A stretch of DNA of 64,000 nucleotides, taken from Stenopsyche tienmushanensis. Lineage: Eukaryota > Arthropoda > Insecta > Trichoptera > Stenopsychidae. Under the pieces are notes generated by a model. That model saw only the letters and a list, made by a program, of their open reading frames with translations, was not told the origin of the DNA and searched no databases. The translations under genes were made by a program, and so were the position numbers. Below are positions 22,068-32,009 of the stretch, one piece after another; positions within the stretch are counted from its first letter, which is position 1, and each line of letters starts with the position of its first letter. Location: NCBI GenBank assembly GCA_008973525.1, contig WACJ01000403.1:992001-1056000 (forward strand), read 5' to 3'.

Positions 22068-22379
22068 TAGTAAACACAATAATAATAACTCATTATATTT
22101 TAATTTTTCACCCCAAAAAAATGTCTATAGTGTATCTAAATCTAATATGGGGATATATAATTTTATATGCGGCCCGCGGAGTTATGATGCATTGCCAAAG
22201 TGGCCCGCAAGATCATTTGGGTTGGCCATGCCTGGTCTATTGTATACCGCCTTCGAGGGACAAAAAAAGGGACAAAAAAAAGGGACAAAAAAACAAACCA
22301 TTTATATTGCTTAAAGACTCTCAAACTTTTCTGAGTAAAATAAATTAATTTTGGTAAATAATTCGATTTTTGCGATGCA

Positions 22380-23774
22380 CCTATAGACATTTTTAGAAGT
22401 ATTTGGACTGAGGAAGTTAAAAAATTATTGATAGAATGTACAAATGCTTATGGAAAAAAGTTGTCGAAAAACAATTTACCAAAAACAAACTGCAAAAAAC
22501 AAACCAAATTCAATGAAATAAATGGTATGGAATTGGATAAATTTTTTGGGCTGTGTTTGCTCGGTGGGCAGATAGGCTTTCCAACACTAAGAAAAATGTT
22601 TTCACGAGATCTATTGTATTACCATCCAATACTTTCTTATGTAATGTCAGGCAGAAGATTCGAAAAAATATTGAGATGTTTGAATTGTACTATAAACAAC
22701 AATGACAGGATGTCAAAAATAAGTCCACTTGTTGACATCGTTGTTTCGAATTTTCAAGATGTATATTCTCCATCGGAAGAAATTTCTTTAGATGAATCTC
22801 TTCTTCTTCATCGAGGGCGACTGTGGTTACGGCAATACATGAAAGGGAAGAAAGCTAAGTATGGCATCAAATTTTATAAATTGTGTTCCCCAAATGGATA
22901 CATCCATAATCTAGAAATCTATAGAGGAAGGTTATTTGATAACGAACCTAGGGGAACCAAAATTGATGCTAGTGTACTAAAATTGATGAATCCATTCCTC
23001 CACAAAGGTCATCATGTTTTTATGGACAATTTTTACAATAACATTTCACTATCAAGTAAATTATTATAAAAAAGGACGCATACAAAAGGGACATTACGTG
23101 CAAATAGAAGGGGAAATCCAGAAGAAATAACAAAGAAGAAGGTTAAAAAGGGAGAACACATATGGTTAAGAAAAAATAATATATATATTTCAAAATGGCA
23201 CGATACTAGAGACGTATTAAGCATTACAACCAAACATCACCCTCAACTCATCGAAAAAACTAACAGATATGGAATCATAAAAATAAAGCCCATTGAAGTT
23301 GTGGAATACAACAAATTTATGGGTGGTGTTGATAGATCGGATCAACTGATATCCTATTATTCGTGCCCCCGAAAAACGATTCGGTGGTATAAAAAAATAA
23401 TATTTCATCTGCTGGACATGGCAGTATTAAATGCGTTTATTTTATATCGTTTGAAAATTGGTGATAAAAAAAAAATTCTAGAGTTTAGAGATAGTTTGAT
23501 AAAATCGCTATTAGGGATTAGTAATTTAAAAAGTCATAGAGACATTGTAGCTACCACTTCTGGTTTAACAGTAGTCAATACAAACACGCAGCATGCTTTA
23601 GAAAAAATTCCTGTCCCAGAAAATTATAAGAGAAAAACTTATTATTTACGCTGCAGGTGGTGCTCGAAAAACAATAAGCGCACCGAAACTTCGTGGAGAT
23701 GTCAAACGTGTCCAAATAATCCACCTCTATGTTGTGGAAATTGTTTTTTAGGTTATCATAATCATAATGAATAA
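22380..23774 (+). pseudogene. piggyBac transposase, N-terminally deleted, one stop
   Basis: One reading frame covers most of the DDE domain and the tail. It is interrupted by a single in-frame TAA at 23067-23069. Catalytic blocks are visible: EEISLDESLLLHRGRL, HHVFMDNFYNNISL and MGGVDRSDQLISYYS, followed by RKTIRWYKKIIFHLLDMAV. The C-terminal Cys-rich domain (LRCRWCSKNN, SWRCQTCPNNPPLCCGNC, GYHNHNE) is the DNA-binding finger of this family. The acidic N-terminus found in copy 1 is deleted here. The two copies therefore carry complementary deletions and neither encodes an intact enzyme. Confidence 0.9.
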
Positions 23775-24384
23775 TTTGTTTTGTTATTTTCTGTGAATTT
23801 TTCTTTTGTAATTTTTTGTAAGCATATAAAATTATTTTGCAATCTTATGATCTGTATTATTATTTTTTGGTAACTTTGTAAACCCTTTTTTGAGTAATTT
23901 TGTAAATGTATACTTTTTGTGTAATTATCGCACATACACAAATTGAATATAATACAATAAAATAGAATACAATCCTCGGCAAAAATAAAAATGTTGAGAA
24001 CAATTGCTTTCGACTCCCATTGCCCTAATACAAAATACGAGAGAATAACCGACCGCTCAATGGGTGTTCTAGCGATGGTTTTGTGATTCTTTGAATATGG
24101 TCGCAATCGGATTTACGAGACGAGACAATCAGAATCTGACTATGCGTCAAAGCGTTAAATATAAGCTTCATATGCGCTGCTGCGGTTCTCACAAATAAGT
24201 GGATTTGTGCAGAGGATAAGTGGCGGACAAGCAAATATAGCATCTACGACTATGAAGATTTTGAATTAGCTCACTACTCAAAGGGTTAAGCCGGGAAGAC
24301 AAGCATTGCGGAGGTCTATGAATAATCAATTTAATACTCTCGTTGCCTGACATGTCGCCCACAACATGTCTGTTTCTCTTCGAG

Positions 24385-24960
24385 CTCAATGTACTAGAGC
24401 AGCTGTTTTTAAGCTGGGGTCCGCGGACCCCCGAGGGTCCGCGAAGACATTACTAAAGGTCCGCGAGAACATAAACAAAACATTTATCTCTACTTTAAAA
24501 TATATTTTCGTTGAATTATTTACAGAAAACATTGTAAAAAGATCTATTTTGACCAAGAAATGTTTGTTTGTTGGAAAAATTAGGTCACAAGGGTTGGGAT
24601 GGATCCGCAAAAAAAAAATCACGAGAATCACTGGAATTCGCTCGCAAATACGCGGTCATCCTACCATACACGTTAAAGTTTTAGTAATCAAGCCATGTGT
24701 ATCGCTCTTATCACCCCGGGTCCATTTTCACAATCTTACCCTCGTTGTGATTTCTGCCTCGTATAACGAGATTTCTTAAACTCTTGCTCGGTTGTTTTGA
24801 AAACCAAGGTAATTAAAACACGAGAACATGCGTTTGTTTTGGTAGATAAGATACAAGCATCATCCCTATCGCTTTAAAGAGTTTTGTTTCTTTAATCGTG
24901 ATCTCTGTATATAACACGTAAGTACTATTCAGATAATCGAGAGTACACTGTATTTCATTT
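24385..24960. repeat. hAT-like end and Tigger-like end fragments
   Basis: About 24396-24480 has GGGGTCCGCGGACCCCCGAGGGTCCGCG, a palindrome-rich subterminal motif typical of some hAT elements. CAGAAAAC..AGATCTATTTTGACCAA nearby recurs near 36892-36925. Near 24895-24945, CAGTGTACTCTCGATTATC on the minus strand resembles a pogo/Tigger terminal repeat. No transposase domain is readable. Confidence 0.4.
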
Positions 24961-25079
24961 TATAACAAAAAATAAAAATCTCTCAAGAAAAAATATTATA
25001 TTACGAGAATTTGAAAATATTAGGTTACAACATGACTTATTTAATTTATTGAAAAATTTAATACAAACATCTATGAAGA

Positions 25080-26433
25080 TCACTTAGTTCTTGTTGACCT
25101 TTTTTTTACTTCTTCTTGGAAAAAATCACAAAATTCTAAAGGAATACAAGTAGGATCATCATCAGATATTTCGACAAAACCTCTATCACATTGGCAGGCA
25201 TACCATGGAACACGTATTAAGCATGTTGTGTCTCGTTTTGGTTTATCACAAGTACCACCGGGACAGATATTTGCGTGTTTAACCAACCTCTCGTGTGGAC
25301 CGTCGCAACCTAAAAATATATTGGATGTACATAAAAAAATACATATAAATTGGAGTACGTACTTAAGATTTCAGCGAGTCACGTTTATATGTTTTTTTAA
25401 TTATGTACGTTAAAACGTCAGAAATGAGGCAAAATTAGAGTTAAATTATTTTACCTCTAGCCGATATTTCGAACCTCCTACCGGGTTAAATGAACATGAA
25501 CATATATAAACATTAGCAATGTATTGTTATCATACATTCCCAATTCAGATACTACTTACAATCGAATATAGGAACACACTCAAATCCTCTTCGATAAAAA
25601 CCTACTGCACACCTACAGCATGCTTTCTCTGTTGCGATGGCGGGACAACTCCAGTCTGTTTCATCGAAAAAAATTCGTTCACACACCGGTTCTGGACAAA
25701 CATCTGGACAGAGTCCAAATACTTCATTTCTTCCACATAATGGAATTTCTGAAAAATAAAAGCTTTAAATATTAAAATTGAAAAGATTGAAATTAAATTT
25801 TTAAAAAATATAAATTAACCCCTAAAGGAGTATCAGCGCAGGGTCTGCGATCCCCCTCCACTTATTCAGAAAGAGCACTCTTTTGTACATTGAGCTCGGA
25901 GACAGACAGAGACAGAGCACGATTGTATAGATCGTTAACCCAAATTTATCGACTAATAATTATTTCGATGTGTTATTTGTTTACGCAAAGAAATGACCGA
26001 ATATTTTGTGCTATCGACAGTGTTTATTGGTTCGTCGCTGCTTGTTGAATGAGTCTTTGTCGAATTATCATTTCGTTCTAAAGCAGGAGCAAATGAATCG
26101 ATTTATTGTGTGTTGTTTATGTAAAAAAATGAAGTTGCTTGTATGCTATCAACAGTGTTTATTTACAATTGATTCTGCCTCGAATTGAAGATTGTCTTAC
26201 GCTGATTGGAGCTGACAGAAAATAATCGATGTAAAGCGACTATGGCATCAACGACTTAATCGTTTTTAAATTTGTTCACTCCTCTTTTGAGGTCCTTGTT
26301 TAAACTTTTGGTTGAACATTGAGGTATATATTGAGGTAAAAAGCGTTTACATACTTGCATCTATAACAGGGACTTTAGCAGCGTCTTCAGCAGAAACTAA
26401 GGGGCTCAATAATAATAAAAACCACACAATCAT
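25080..26433 (-). CDS. Secreted two-domain TIL-type protease inhibitor 3
   Basis: Exons 26355-26433, 25560-25748 and 25309 down to the stop at 25080 join to 165 codons. The Met used by genes 1 and 2 is ATA here, so translation probably starts six codons later at the Met of MIVWFLLLLSPLVSA, which still gives a good signal peptide. All ten Cys of domain 1 (LCGRNEVFGLCPDVC, CERIFFDETDWSC, ACCRCAVGFYRRG) and eight of domain 2 (NICPGGTC, WYACQC, PTCIPLEFC) are kept. It is the most divergent paralog, with a Lys/Arg-rich tail (EEVKKRSTRTK). Intron 1 is enlarged to 606 bp by a TTAA-flanked element. Confidence 0.86.
25815..26259. mobile_element. TTAA-flanked MITE in inhibitor 3 intron 1
   Basis: The left end is TTAACCCCTAAAGGAGTA. 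The right end is probably the TTAA at 26256-26259, after GCATCAACGAC. The body shares GCTCGGAGACAGACAGAGAC, GATTGTATAGATCGTTAACC, GACCGAATATT and AGCTGACAGAAA with the element at 53659-54406 and the outer element of the nested stack. No coding capacity. Probably mobilised by a piggyBac-type transposase (inference from TTAA). Confidence 0.65.
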
Positions 26434-26500
26434 TTTAATCTTAGCTATTCTAGTAATGGGTCGTTTATATGATTCACTATATAGCCTTCGTTTGTTCTTA

Positions 26501-26532
26501 CTTTTATATGCAGTCCTGAGACTATTTATACC
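26501..26532 (-). promoter_or_regulatory. Conserved TATA promoter of inhibitor gene 3
   Basis: Minus-strand TATAAATA at 26523-26530 and TATAAAAG at 26501-26508, in the same arrangement as in genes 1 and 2. Confidence 0.6.
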
Positions 26533-26802
26533 ATGAATAAATATGTCTATAGAGAGGTAACAGTTTATACAGATGTGCAAACAAGGACTATTATGAACAT
26601 TATTTTACTCTGCGCTTCATTTGCTCTGATAATATATCAAAATGATGGACAATACATTGTATTACATCAGGGTGATTTAAATGGTGATGATATGCAATTT
26701 AATTGTATAGTTTTTATATTTGTTTAATAATATTTGTATATAAGTTTATATTTGTTAATCATAGAATAGAAAGCAAATATATTTACATATTTCAAATTCT
26801 TA

Positions 26803-27240
26803 CTTAAAAGAGAACGAAGTGTCCACAAAATCGGTGTGTTCAATCGGTCCGCTTTTCGTATCGCTGATATGAAGAATGAGTGCCCGGCGATCAGACGCCA
26901 TATCTGAACATGTTTACAGAACGATTACGAACATTCATTATTAAACAAGTTGTCTGAAGAAGACTGAACGGGTGGGTTGTATAAATTTTACAATTGGTCG
27001 AAAATATTGTTGCCTTTATTTTATTGCGGGCTTATGCCGACTGGGTCAGCCCAATGTTTAAGCGATAACCAAGAAGAGGGATTGGATAACTTAGTTTATA
27101 TTATAAAAATGGACCGAATTAATTAGTGTTGACTCATGTAAAGTAGAATGGTCAAGTAATATAAAAACAATGTGCAACTCTCGACCGGGTTAGTATTCTG
27201 TATTTTGCGCCGCCAAGTTCAGTTGCGCCTGCTTTGCCAC
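26803..27240 (-). repeat. Dispersed repeat family X, copy B
   Basis: Reverse-complement match to 2430-2890 and 43078-43505. Blocks include CAATCGGTCCGCTTTTC, GAACATGTTTACAGAACGATTACGA, GGGCTTATGCCGACTGGGT and GGATTGGATAACTTAG. Confidence 0.7.
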
Positions 27241-28036
27241 CCCCTTGTTACTAAGTAAAACTATTCAATAATAAAATTATATAAAAACATTACAACATAG
27301 CGCATATCATCTATCCTTGTACTATATAATAAATTTGAAATAATCATGTGCACATCTGTACAAAGAATTTTCATTATGAGGTTGTTATATTTAATGATTT
27401 AAATCTAAAATCCTTTATAAAACTATTTTTGTATTTTCCAATGGTATAAAATTTGCTGTATATAAATATGATTGATTCATAGTTCTATTATCTCATATCG
27501 AAATATTTTAGCCAGGTAAATTATATAGACACAGTTGAAAATGGCATTAACAATAATTTACTCAACAGTGCAAATCCATCATTTTGTGCAAATATAAATT
27601 TAAATAATGATTCTACAAAAAAAGCAAACTTATTAATCCTAAATGTATTTTTATCTTCCATTCGTTTAAATAATTCAATGTGATGATTATAATTTTCATT
27701 TTGTACGATACATAAAGATTGGATATTCAAACAATCATACTATATCTTTACAAGATTCTAATGGAAGTCGCTTACATCATTAAGAAGAGATCATCGTGCA
27801 AGACCAATCGAAACAGCTGAAAATTAAATTGCTACAATAGCAACAATTTCTAAATTTATAAAAAGAAAATATTTTAACGATATGAATTTTAAAGATTCAA
27901 AAACTATTGGTGGAAAATGAGACTAATGAGGCAAATTTAGGGAAAATGACAATTAAATAAAAGTACTTTCTTCAATCTAAAAGTAATTAATTCACTCAAT
28001 GAAATATATTAAAATCTGACTCTGAAATCAATGTAC
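27241..28036. other. AT-rich DNA, nothing recognised
   Basis: Short frames only, no domain, no RNA gene and no clear repeat ends. Confidence 0.5.
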
Positions 28037-28104
28037 AAGAGTACTCTTTCTGAATAAGTGGAGGGGAATCGCAGATCCTCCGATAGTACTCCTTTAGGGG
28101 TTAA
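28037..28104 (-). repeat. TTAA MITE end fragment
   Basis: On the minus strand this reads TTAACCCCTAAAGGAGTA, then GATCTGCGATTCCCCTCCACTTATTC. It is the same left end as the MITE in inhibitor 3, in opposite orientation. The rest of that element is not seen here. Confidence 0.6.
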
Positions 28105-28620
28105 AGAGCTAGTTCTAGCTTTTGCAGAGTTAACTGCTGACAGGATTCAGGTAGAGGATTGCCCAAAAAAGAAAAAGCATTGATGTCGAACATATCACTG
28201 AAAAGAGCATAGAAGACTTTGTGACTAGCAACTTTTTACGATTTTTCCAGATACTGGGTATCTCATCACATTTTTTGAATAAAGATGTTGTCCTTTGGAG
28301 GATGACTCTGATTTTAAGACTTGACTTGAAGAAAATTGTCTATTCTATGCGTGTTGTGAATGATATTGTTGAGCGTTGTTGAGAGTTGCCTCAATGGAGG
28401 AATATAATAAATTGATGACAATCGCGTTGGTTGGTAAAAGATTACAGAAAGATCAAAAAAATCAACGCTTTTATCCTGAAGATATATGATTTCAATATTA
28501 AAATGGTATCCTCATTTGTAATCTAAACATTCATTTACATGTAAATGTTTTATATTAATAAATACAAGTTAGTTATTAATAAAGTGTTTTCATTTTTTAA
28601 ATTAAGATTCAAACCTTGGT
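28105..28620 (+). mobile_element. Possible DNA-transposase relic
   Basis: Broken translation gives LVLAFAELTADRIQVED and a MEEYNKLMTIALVGKRLQKD-like segment, with ACCE-YC/ALLRVASM between. This loosely resembles the C-terminal region of transposon-derived proteins. I cannot assign the superfamily. Confidence 0.25.
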
Positions 28621-28754
28621 AGCGACCCCTAAATATTATTTTTAAAAATTGAAATAAATACTGAAATAGTTATGCGTATTATAAGTTGGAAAATCAAATA
28701 AGATGTTGGCCGGTCAAATATTCGAGATTTTATTTTTTGACCCAAATAAGGACC

Positions 28755-28985
28755 AACCAAGTGTTGGTATAGTGGCTTAGATATTGGCCTCTTGTTGTAA
28801 AGGTTCGGGTTTAAATCCAGATTGTTGAAAAAAATTTCACCGTACCAACAAATTTGGGAGATCGGAAATATTAATATTTCTGATTGATCGTCTCGATCCA
28901 GGTTTACCCTGATTTCCTGGATTAGAAAAAGTAAATGCTGAGGCCCATGAGTGAGTGATTGAATTTGCAACAATTATTAAATTAT
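28755..28985 (+). repeat. tRNA-derived SINE
   Basis: About 230 bp with a degenerate tRNA-like head. An A-box-like TAGTGGCTTAGATATTGG lies at about 28770-28787, and a B-box-like GGTTCGGGTTTAAATCC at 28802-28818. The spacing suits an internal RNA polymerase III promoter. The body is unrelated to tRNA. No other copy is in the window, so its ends are approximate. Confidence 0.55.
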
Positions 28986-28998
28986 CATTTATATATAT

Positions 28999-30020
28999 AA
29001 CTAGCAAATACCCGGCATGCGTTGCAATGCCACACTTAAAGATATAAAGGTGTATGTATTTTAATTCAGTTTATTCAAATGAATTTAGATATTTTTAATT
29101 ACACTTAAAAACGGCTATACGATCGCGCTTAGTAATTATGTGAGAGGTACATTAAGATTTCAAATATATATCTTTCCGATATTTCGAGTCTCCTGTCGGA
29201 CTCATGGACGCGGAATAGCTGCCGGCGAATGTTGGGCTATGCATTGCCGTCGCTTCGTGGTAGATTTTTTGCACTTTCAGATATTTTTTTGCTTGGTTAT
29301 TGATGCCTTCATTTTCGATAAAATTAGTAGCCAAGTTCTGGGTATGCTAGTGCCGGCGTCTCATCCATTGAATGTGGAGTTTCTTCGTTTTTCGATTTCC
29401 ATCACTCTCTCGCAATTCGTTGCTATGTTTTTGTACCATCAAAATATATGTGATGTTCGTACTTCATTCCTCAGACGCTCTCAGCGATCTCCGTCGTCGC
29501 GTCAAGGAAGCGGCTTTATTTAGATGGCAGGAGAGGTGGTCTGCGTCGGTCGTCGGCCGTCACCTCTCACTTTCTTCTTCTCGGTTAGGCACCGCTTGAG
29601 ATGTCGCTGGGTCGTCCCGGATCACTGAACGTCTCAGTTTCTCACAGGACACGGGTGATTTAGGGGTTCGTTGGTTAGCAACTTACAACTTCGGAGTGTC
29701 CATGCGGAGATCCGTTCATGAACGCAGACCATGTTCTGTGGACATTTTCGGACAAGCCGACCGATCGTAAGGCGTTCCTTCGTTGTGTCAGTAGTCCGAA
29801 ATTCAGTCCAGTTGGACACCCAAAATTTGTAGTATTTCCTTCTAATTTTAGGACATTTAGGGCTTTTTGTAAAAGTTTTGGAGGGAAACGCATCCCAGGG
29901 GCTTTCTACGATCTCCATCGGGCCCTTCCTTGCGAACTGTAGCGATTAGTGGGTTCGCACCCTTTTTTTTCGGGCCGCAAGTGAGATTAAAAACTCTTCC
30001 CTACCCTATGTTTAACTTTA
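28999..30020. repeat. LINE-end-like repeat and unidentified GC-richer block
   Basis: 28999-29034 repeats the motif of 1120-1153 (TACCCGGCATGCGTTGCAATG). From 29130 to 29970 the DNA is richer in GC, with frames on both strands (29140-29523 plus, 29634-29918 minus) but no known domain. A retroelement 5' region is possible, not shown. Confidence 0.4.
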
Positions 30021-30023
30021 GAA

Positions 30024-30179
30024 AAATTAAATAAAGGATTACAGTTGTTTAAAGATTTAGAAACATATTTTATTCAATGCGATTCTTCAACAGAGCGATT
30101 GGCTGAATCAAATAAACAATTAGAAATATGTCAAGCCGCATATTGTAAAATCCGACAACAAATGCAAACAAAGCAATGA
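30024..30179 (+). CDS. Exon-like 51-codon fragment, unassigned
   Basis: After a possible splice acceptor (TTTAACTTTAG, ending 30021) a clean frame reads KLNKGLQLFKDLETYF, DSSTERLAESNKQLEICQ, then KIRQQMQ, to a stop at 30177. It is helical and heptad-like, suggesting the C-terminal exon of a coiled-coil protein. An AT-rich 3' region with AATAAA at about 30357 follows. No upstream exon is seen, so it may be the last exon of a gene with a long intron, or a retrocopied or captured exon. Confidence 0.35.
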   Translation, partial: KLNKGLQLFKDLETYFIQCDSSTERLAESNKQLEICQAAYCKIRQQMQTKQ

Positions 30180-30473
30180 CAAGTTCCTGATTTACATTAT
30201 ATAAAAACTGACTGAAAAAAATTAGCTTTGTAGAAACAAATTAATGTAATTGTGTAACATAATTTAAGATGTTTACCTTTTTTTGTTGTTCTATTTTATT
30301 TTATTGATTGTTGTTTTTTTTAATATATGTTTATTTTGTATTAATATATATGCAAAAATAAAACATATTCCCGAAAAAGTTTTGCAGTTTATATTTACTT
30401 TTTTTATAATTTATTCATTGTATGCTAATGCATACGTAAGTTAAAAAAGTGTCTTGTTGAAGTCCCCTGACTA

Positions 30474-31392
30474 GGGAATCCAATCCCGGGATCCCGGACA
30501 GTTTTAGGTACTCAAGAATCCCGGGATTAGAAAACGTAATCCCGAAAATTTCGGGATTGAAATTTTTATCTAACCGAAATCGTACACCTCACCAACACGA
30601 TGAAGGCTACTAAATCGAGACATTCCCGATGAAATCTGGACGATTGATAATAGTGGTGTAATTACTAATTGGCGAACTTAGGCGACGCCTAGGGACAGTG
30701 ACTGTCTAATCTATGTATATATATATATATATATATAGCGCACATGTATGTTTTTCAAATTGTTATGTTTACCTTCTCCACCGGTGATGTATTTACTACA
30801 CCTCGACGAATAATGGGAATATCGCTATGAAATATAATAGATACGGGGTTCAGAATTTTTTTATTCCTCCGTAATATAATTACGTATCACATCAAAGTAT
30901 TATAGTATATAAATACTCATCTGCAGTGACGGAAATAATTAATTTGTCGGGAAATCGGGAATTTTGCGAGTTTTCATCTTACGCAGTCATCAACTCGAAC
31001 TAGCATTTAAATATGTGATGACGATACCTCCAACGAGTGTGGAGGCTGAGCGTGCATTTTCAGCAGAAAGTTGCCTGGCTTTCAAAATCAGATCCAGACT
31101 AAATGACGAAACACTCGATGCTTTAACGTTACTGCGGGCATATTTTCAAAATAATATTTTAATTTTTTAGCATTTTATTTATCTATTTTTATCTTTTTTC
31201 AAATAAATAAAATTCTTTTGCCTTCGAGTTATTTTTTATATTAAACAAATGGACTTATCAGTAATTTTTGATCAAATTTATCAATGTAATTTCTTAAAGT
31301 ATTGAAAATCCCAAGCCCGGGATCCCGGGACTGGTCCCGGGATTGTCTAATGAAATCCCGGGATCGAAATTTTGGCTCGGGATTGGATTCCC
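30474..31392 (+). mobile_element. hAT deletion derivative, copy B
   Basis: Perfect 15-bp inverted repeats, GGGAATCCAATCCCG at 30474 and its complement at 31378-31392. Interior as in copy A (3529-4476), in opposite orientation. It keeps a hAT C-terminal dimerisation fragment at 30982-31170 (HQLELAFKYVM, PPTSVEAERAFSAESC, TLDALTLLRAYFQNN). ATCCCGGGAT palindromes recur near both ends. A clear 8-bp target duplication is not visible (flanks CCTGACTA and TTCTTCTA). A TA-repeat lies at about 30717-30737. Confidence 0.85.
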
Positions 31393-32009
31393 TTCTTCTA
31401 ACTGCTGTGTCCGGGCGAGACACCTAATCAGTGAGCTTGTAAATAATATTTTTACGAGCGCTTTTATGAGCTTTTTATCAGCACGCCGTCTTAGTTATCT
31501 TACACTGGTTACCTAAAGAGACGTTACAGGGAGGTCGACTGTATATAGATAGATTATACATAATTTCGCTACTCACTCATAGATTCTCTCCTCTCCTACC
31601 TTTCCAAATAATCCTATCCTTACTTTACTACGTGTGGACGGCAACGGAAAACCATCACATTAAATCATTTCCCAAGTGAGATTTCCTATTGAGATCCCCT
31701 ATATCCGACATCGGATATGACATAAAGATTCATGCTTTGATGGAAGAAAGGACCACCCTAATGTATGCATATAGAAGTTTCTTAATCTGTGGCTGCATAC
31801 CTTTTAAATAATACTCCGCGATGAATTTATATGCTTTTTATGTTTTTGTAAAATGGGTTGTTTATCCAAAATTTTCAAATTAATTTATAATAAATTCGTC
31901 TTTTTTGTAGACAATATAAATTTCACATATGCATATGTATTATATATGCTGTCTGTTCTGTACTGAGTTTGTCGCGTCCACAAGACGTTAAACGCAAATT
32001 TACCACACA
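31393..32009. other. AT-rich DNA, nothing recognised
   Basis: No domain or conserved block seen. The 83-codon minus frame at 31885-32136 overlaps the piggyBac relic and is probably fortuitous. Confidence 0.45.

Larger units (their letters stand above)
18339..22122. repeat. 1892-bp perfect-looking tandem duplication
   Basis: Unit 1 is 18339-20230 and unit 2 is 20231-22122. Every open frame recurs at an offset of exactly 1892 bases with identical translation, and the non-coding lines I compared match without indels. The hexamer GTCTAT marks all three breakpoints (18339, 20231, 22123). The unit runs from the hAT target duplication to an internal GTCTATAG just right of the mariner. It is a very recent duplication or an assembly artefact. 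Confidence 0.92.
18347..22234. mobile_element. hAT element 2 with 8-bp target duplication
   Basis: The left end is CAGGCATGGCCAACC and the right end GGTTGGCCATGCCTG, perfect inverted repeats. They are flanked by the perfect 8-bp duplication GTCTATTG (18339-18346 and 22235-22242). GC-rich subterminal CGGCCCGC motifs follow. A hAT transposase fragment lies at 18470-18691 (SNSAHHFPLLKEFKKS, SPFQVEFESIPEYLQ, a GTF2IRD2/EPM2AIP1-type hAT). A mariner sits inside, and the left part with the mariner is tandemly duplicated. Confidence 0.9.
18233..24158 (+). mobile_element. piggyBac-like element, copy 2
   Basis: Left terminus TTAACCGTTTGCCGTACGA at 18233. The right terminus reads inward from TTAA 24155-24158 as TTAACGCTTTGACGCATAG. 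The ends are imperfect inverted repeats and the TTAA duplication is the piggyBac signature. A hAT element has inserted at about 18347. Transposase sequence resumes near 22380. Relative to copy 1, the N-terminal coding region is deleted: the sequence ending CGATTTTTGCGATGCAC (7686 in copy 1) is joined directly to CTATAGA..TTTTTAGAAGT (8612 in copy 1). Confidence 0.8.
16091..24289. mobile_element. TTAA-flanked outer element carrying a nested TE stack
   Basis: The outermost element starts at TTAA (16091-16094), followed by CCTATATGTTAGGA, and ends at TTAA (24286-24289), preceded by ACTCAAAGGG. Its own body is split into three pieces: 16091-16108, 17884-18232 and 24159-24289. The middle piece shares GATTGTATAGATCGTTAACC and GACCGAATATTTTGTGCTATCGAC with the elements at 25815-26259 and 53659-54406. 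It has been invaded by a hAT (16109-17875) and a piggyBac (18233-24158). Grouping the three pieces is inference from the flanking duplications and family similarity. Confidence 0.7.

Noticed and set aside
20231..22234. The second hAT copy as an independent nested insertion at GTCTATAG
   Set aside because: A nested insertion would be followed by the remainder of the outer hAT after the right terminus. Instead the flank is the original outer target (GTCTATTGTATACCGCC), so tandem duplication fits better.
28629..28973. 114-codon minus-strand frame
   Set aside because: Overlaps the SINE-like repeat, with no domain or splice context.
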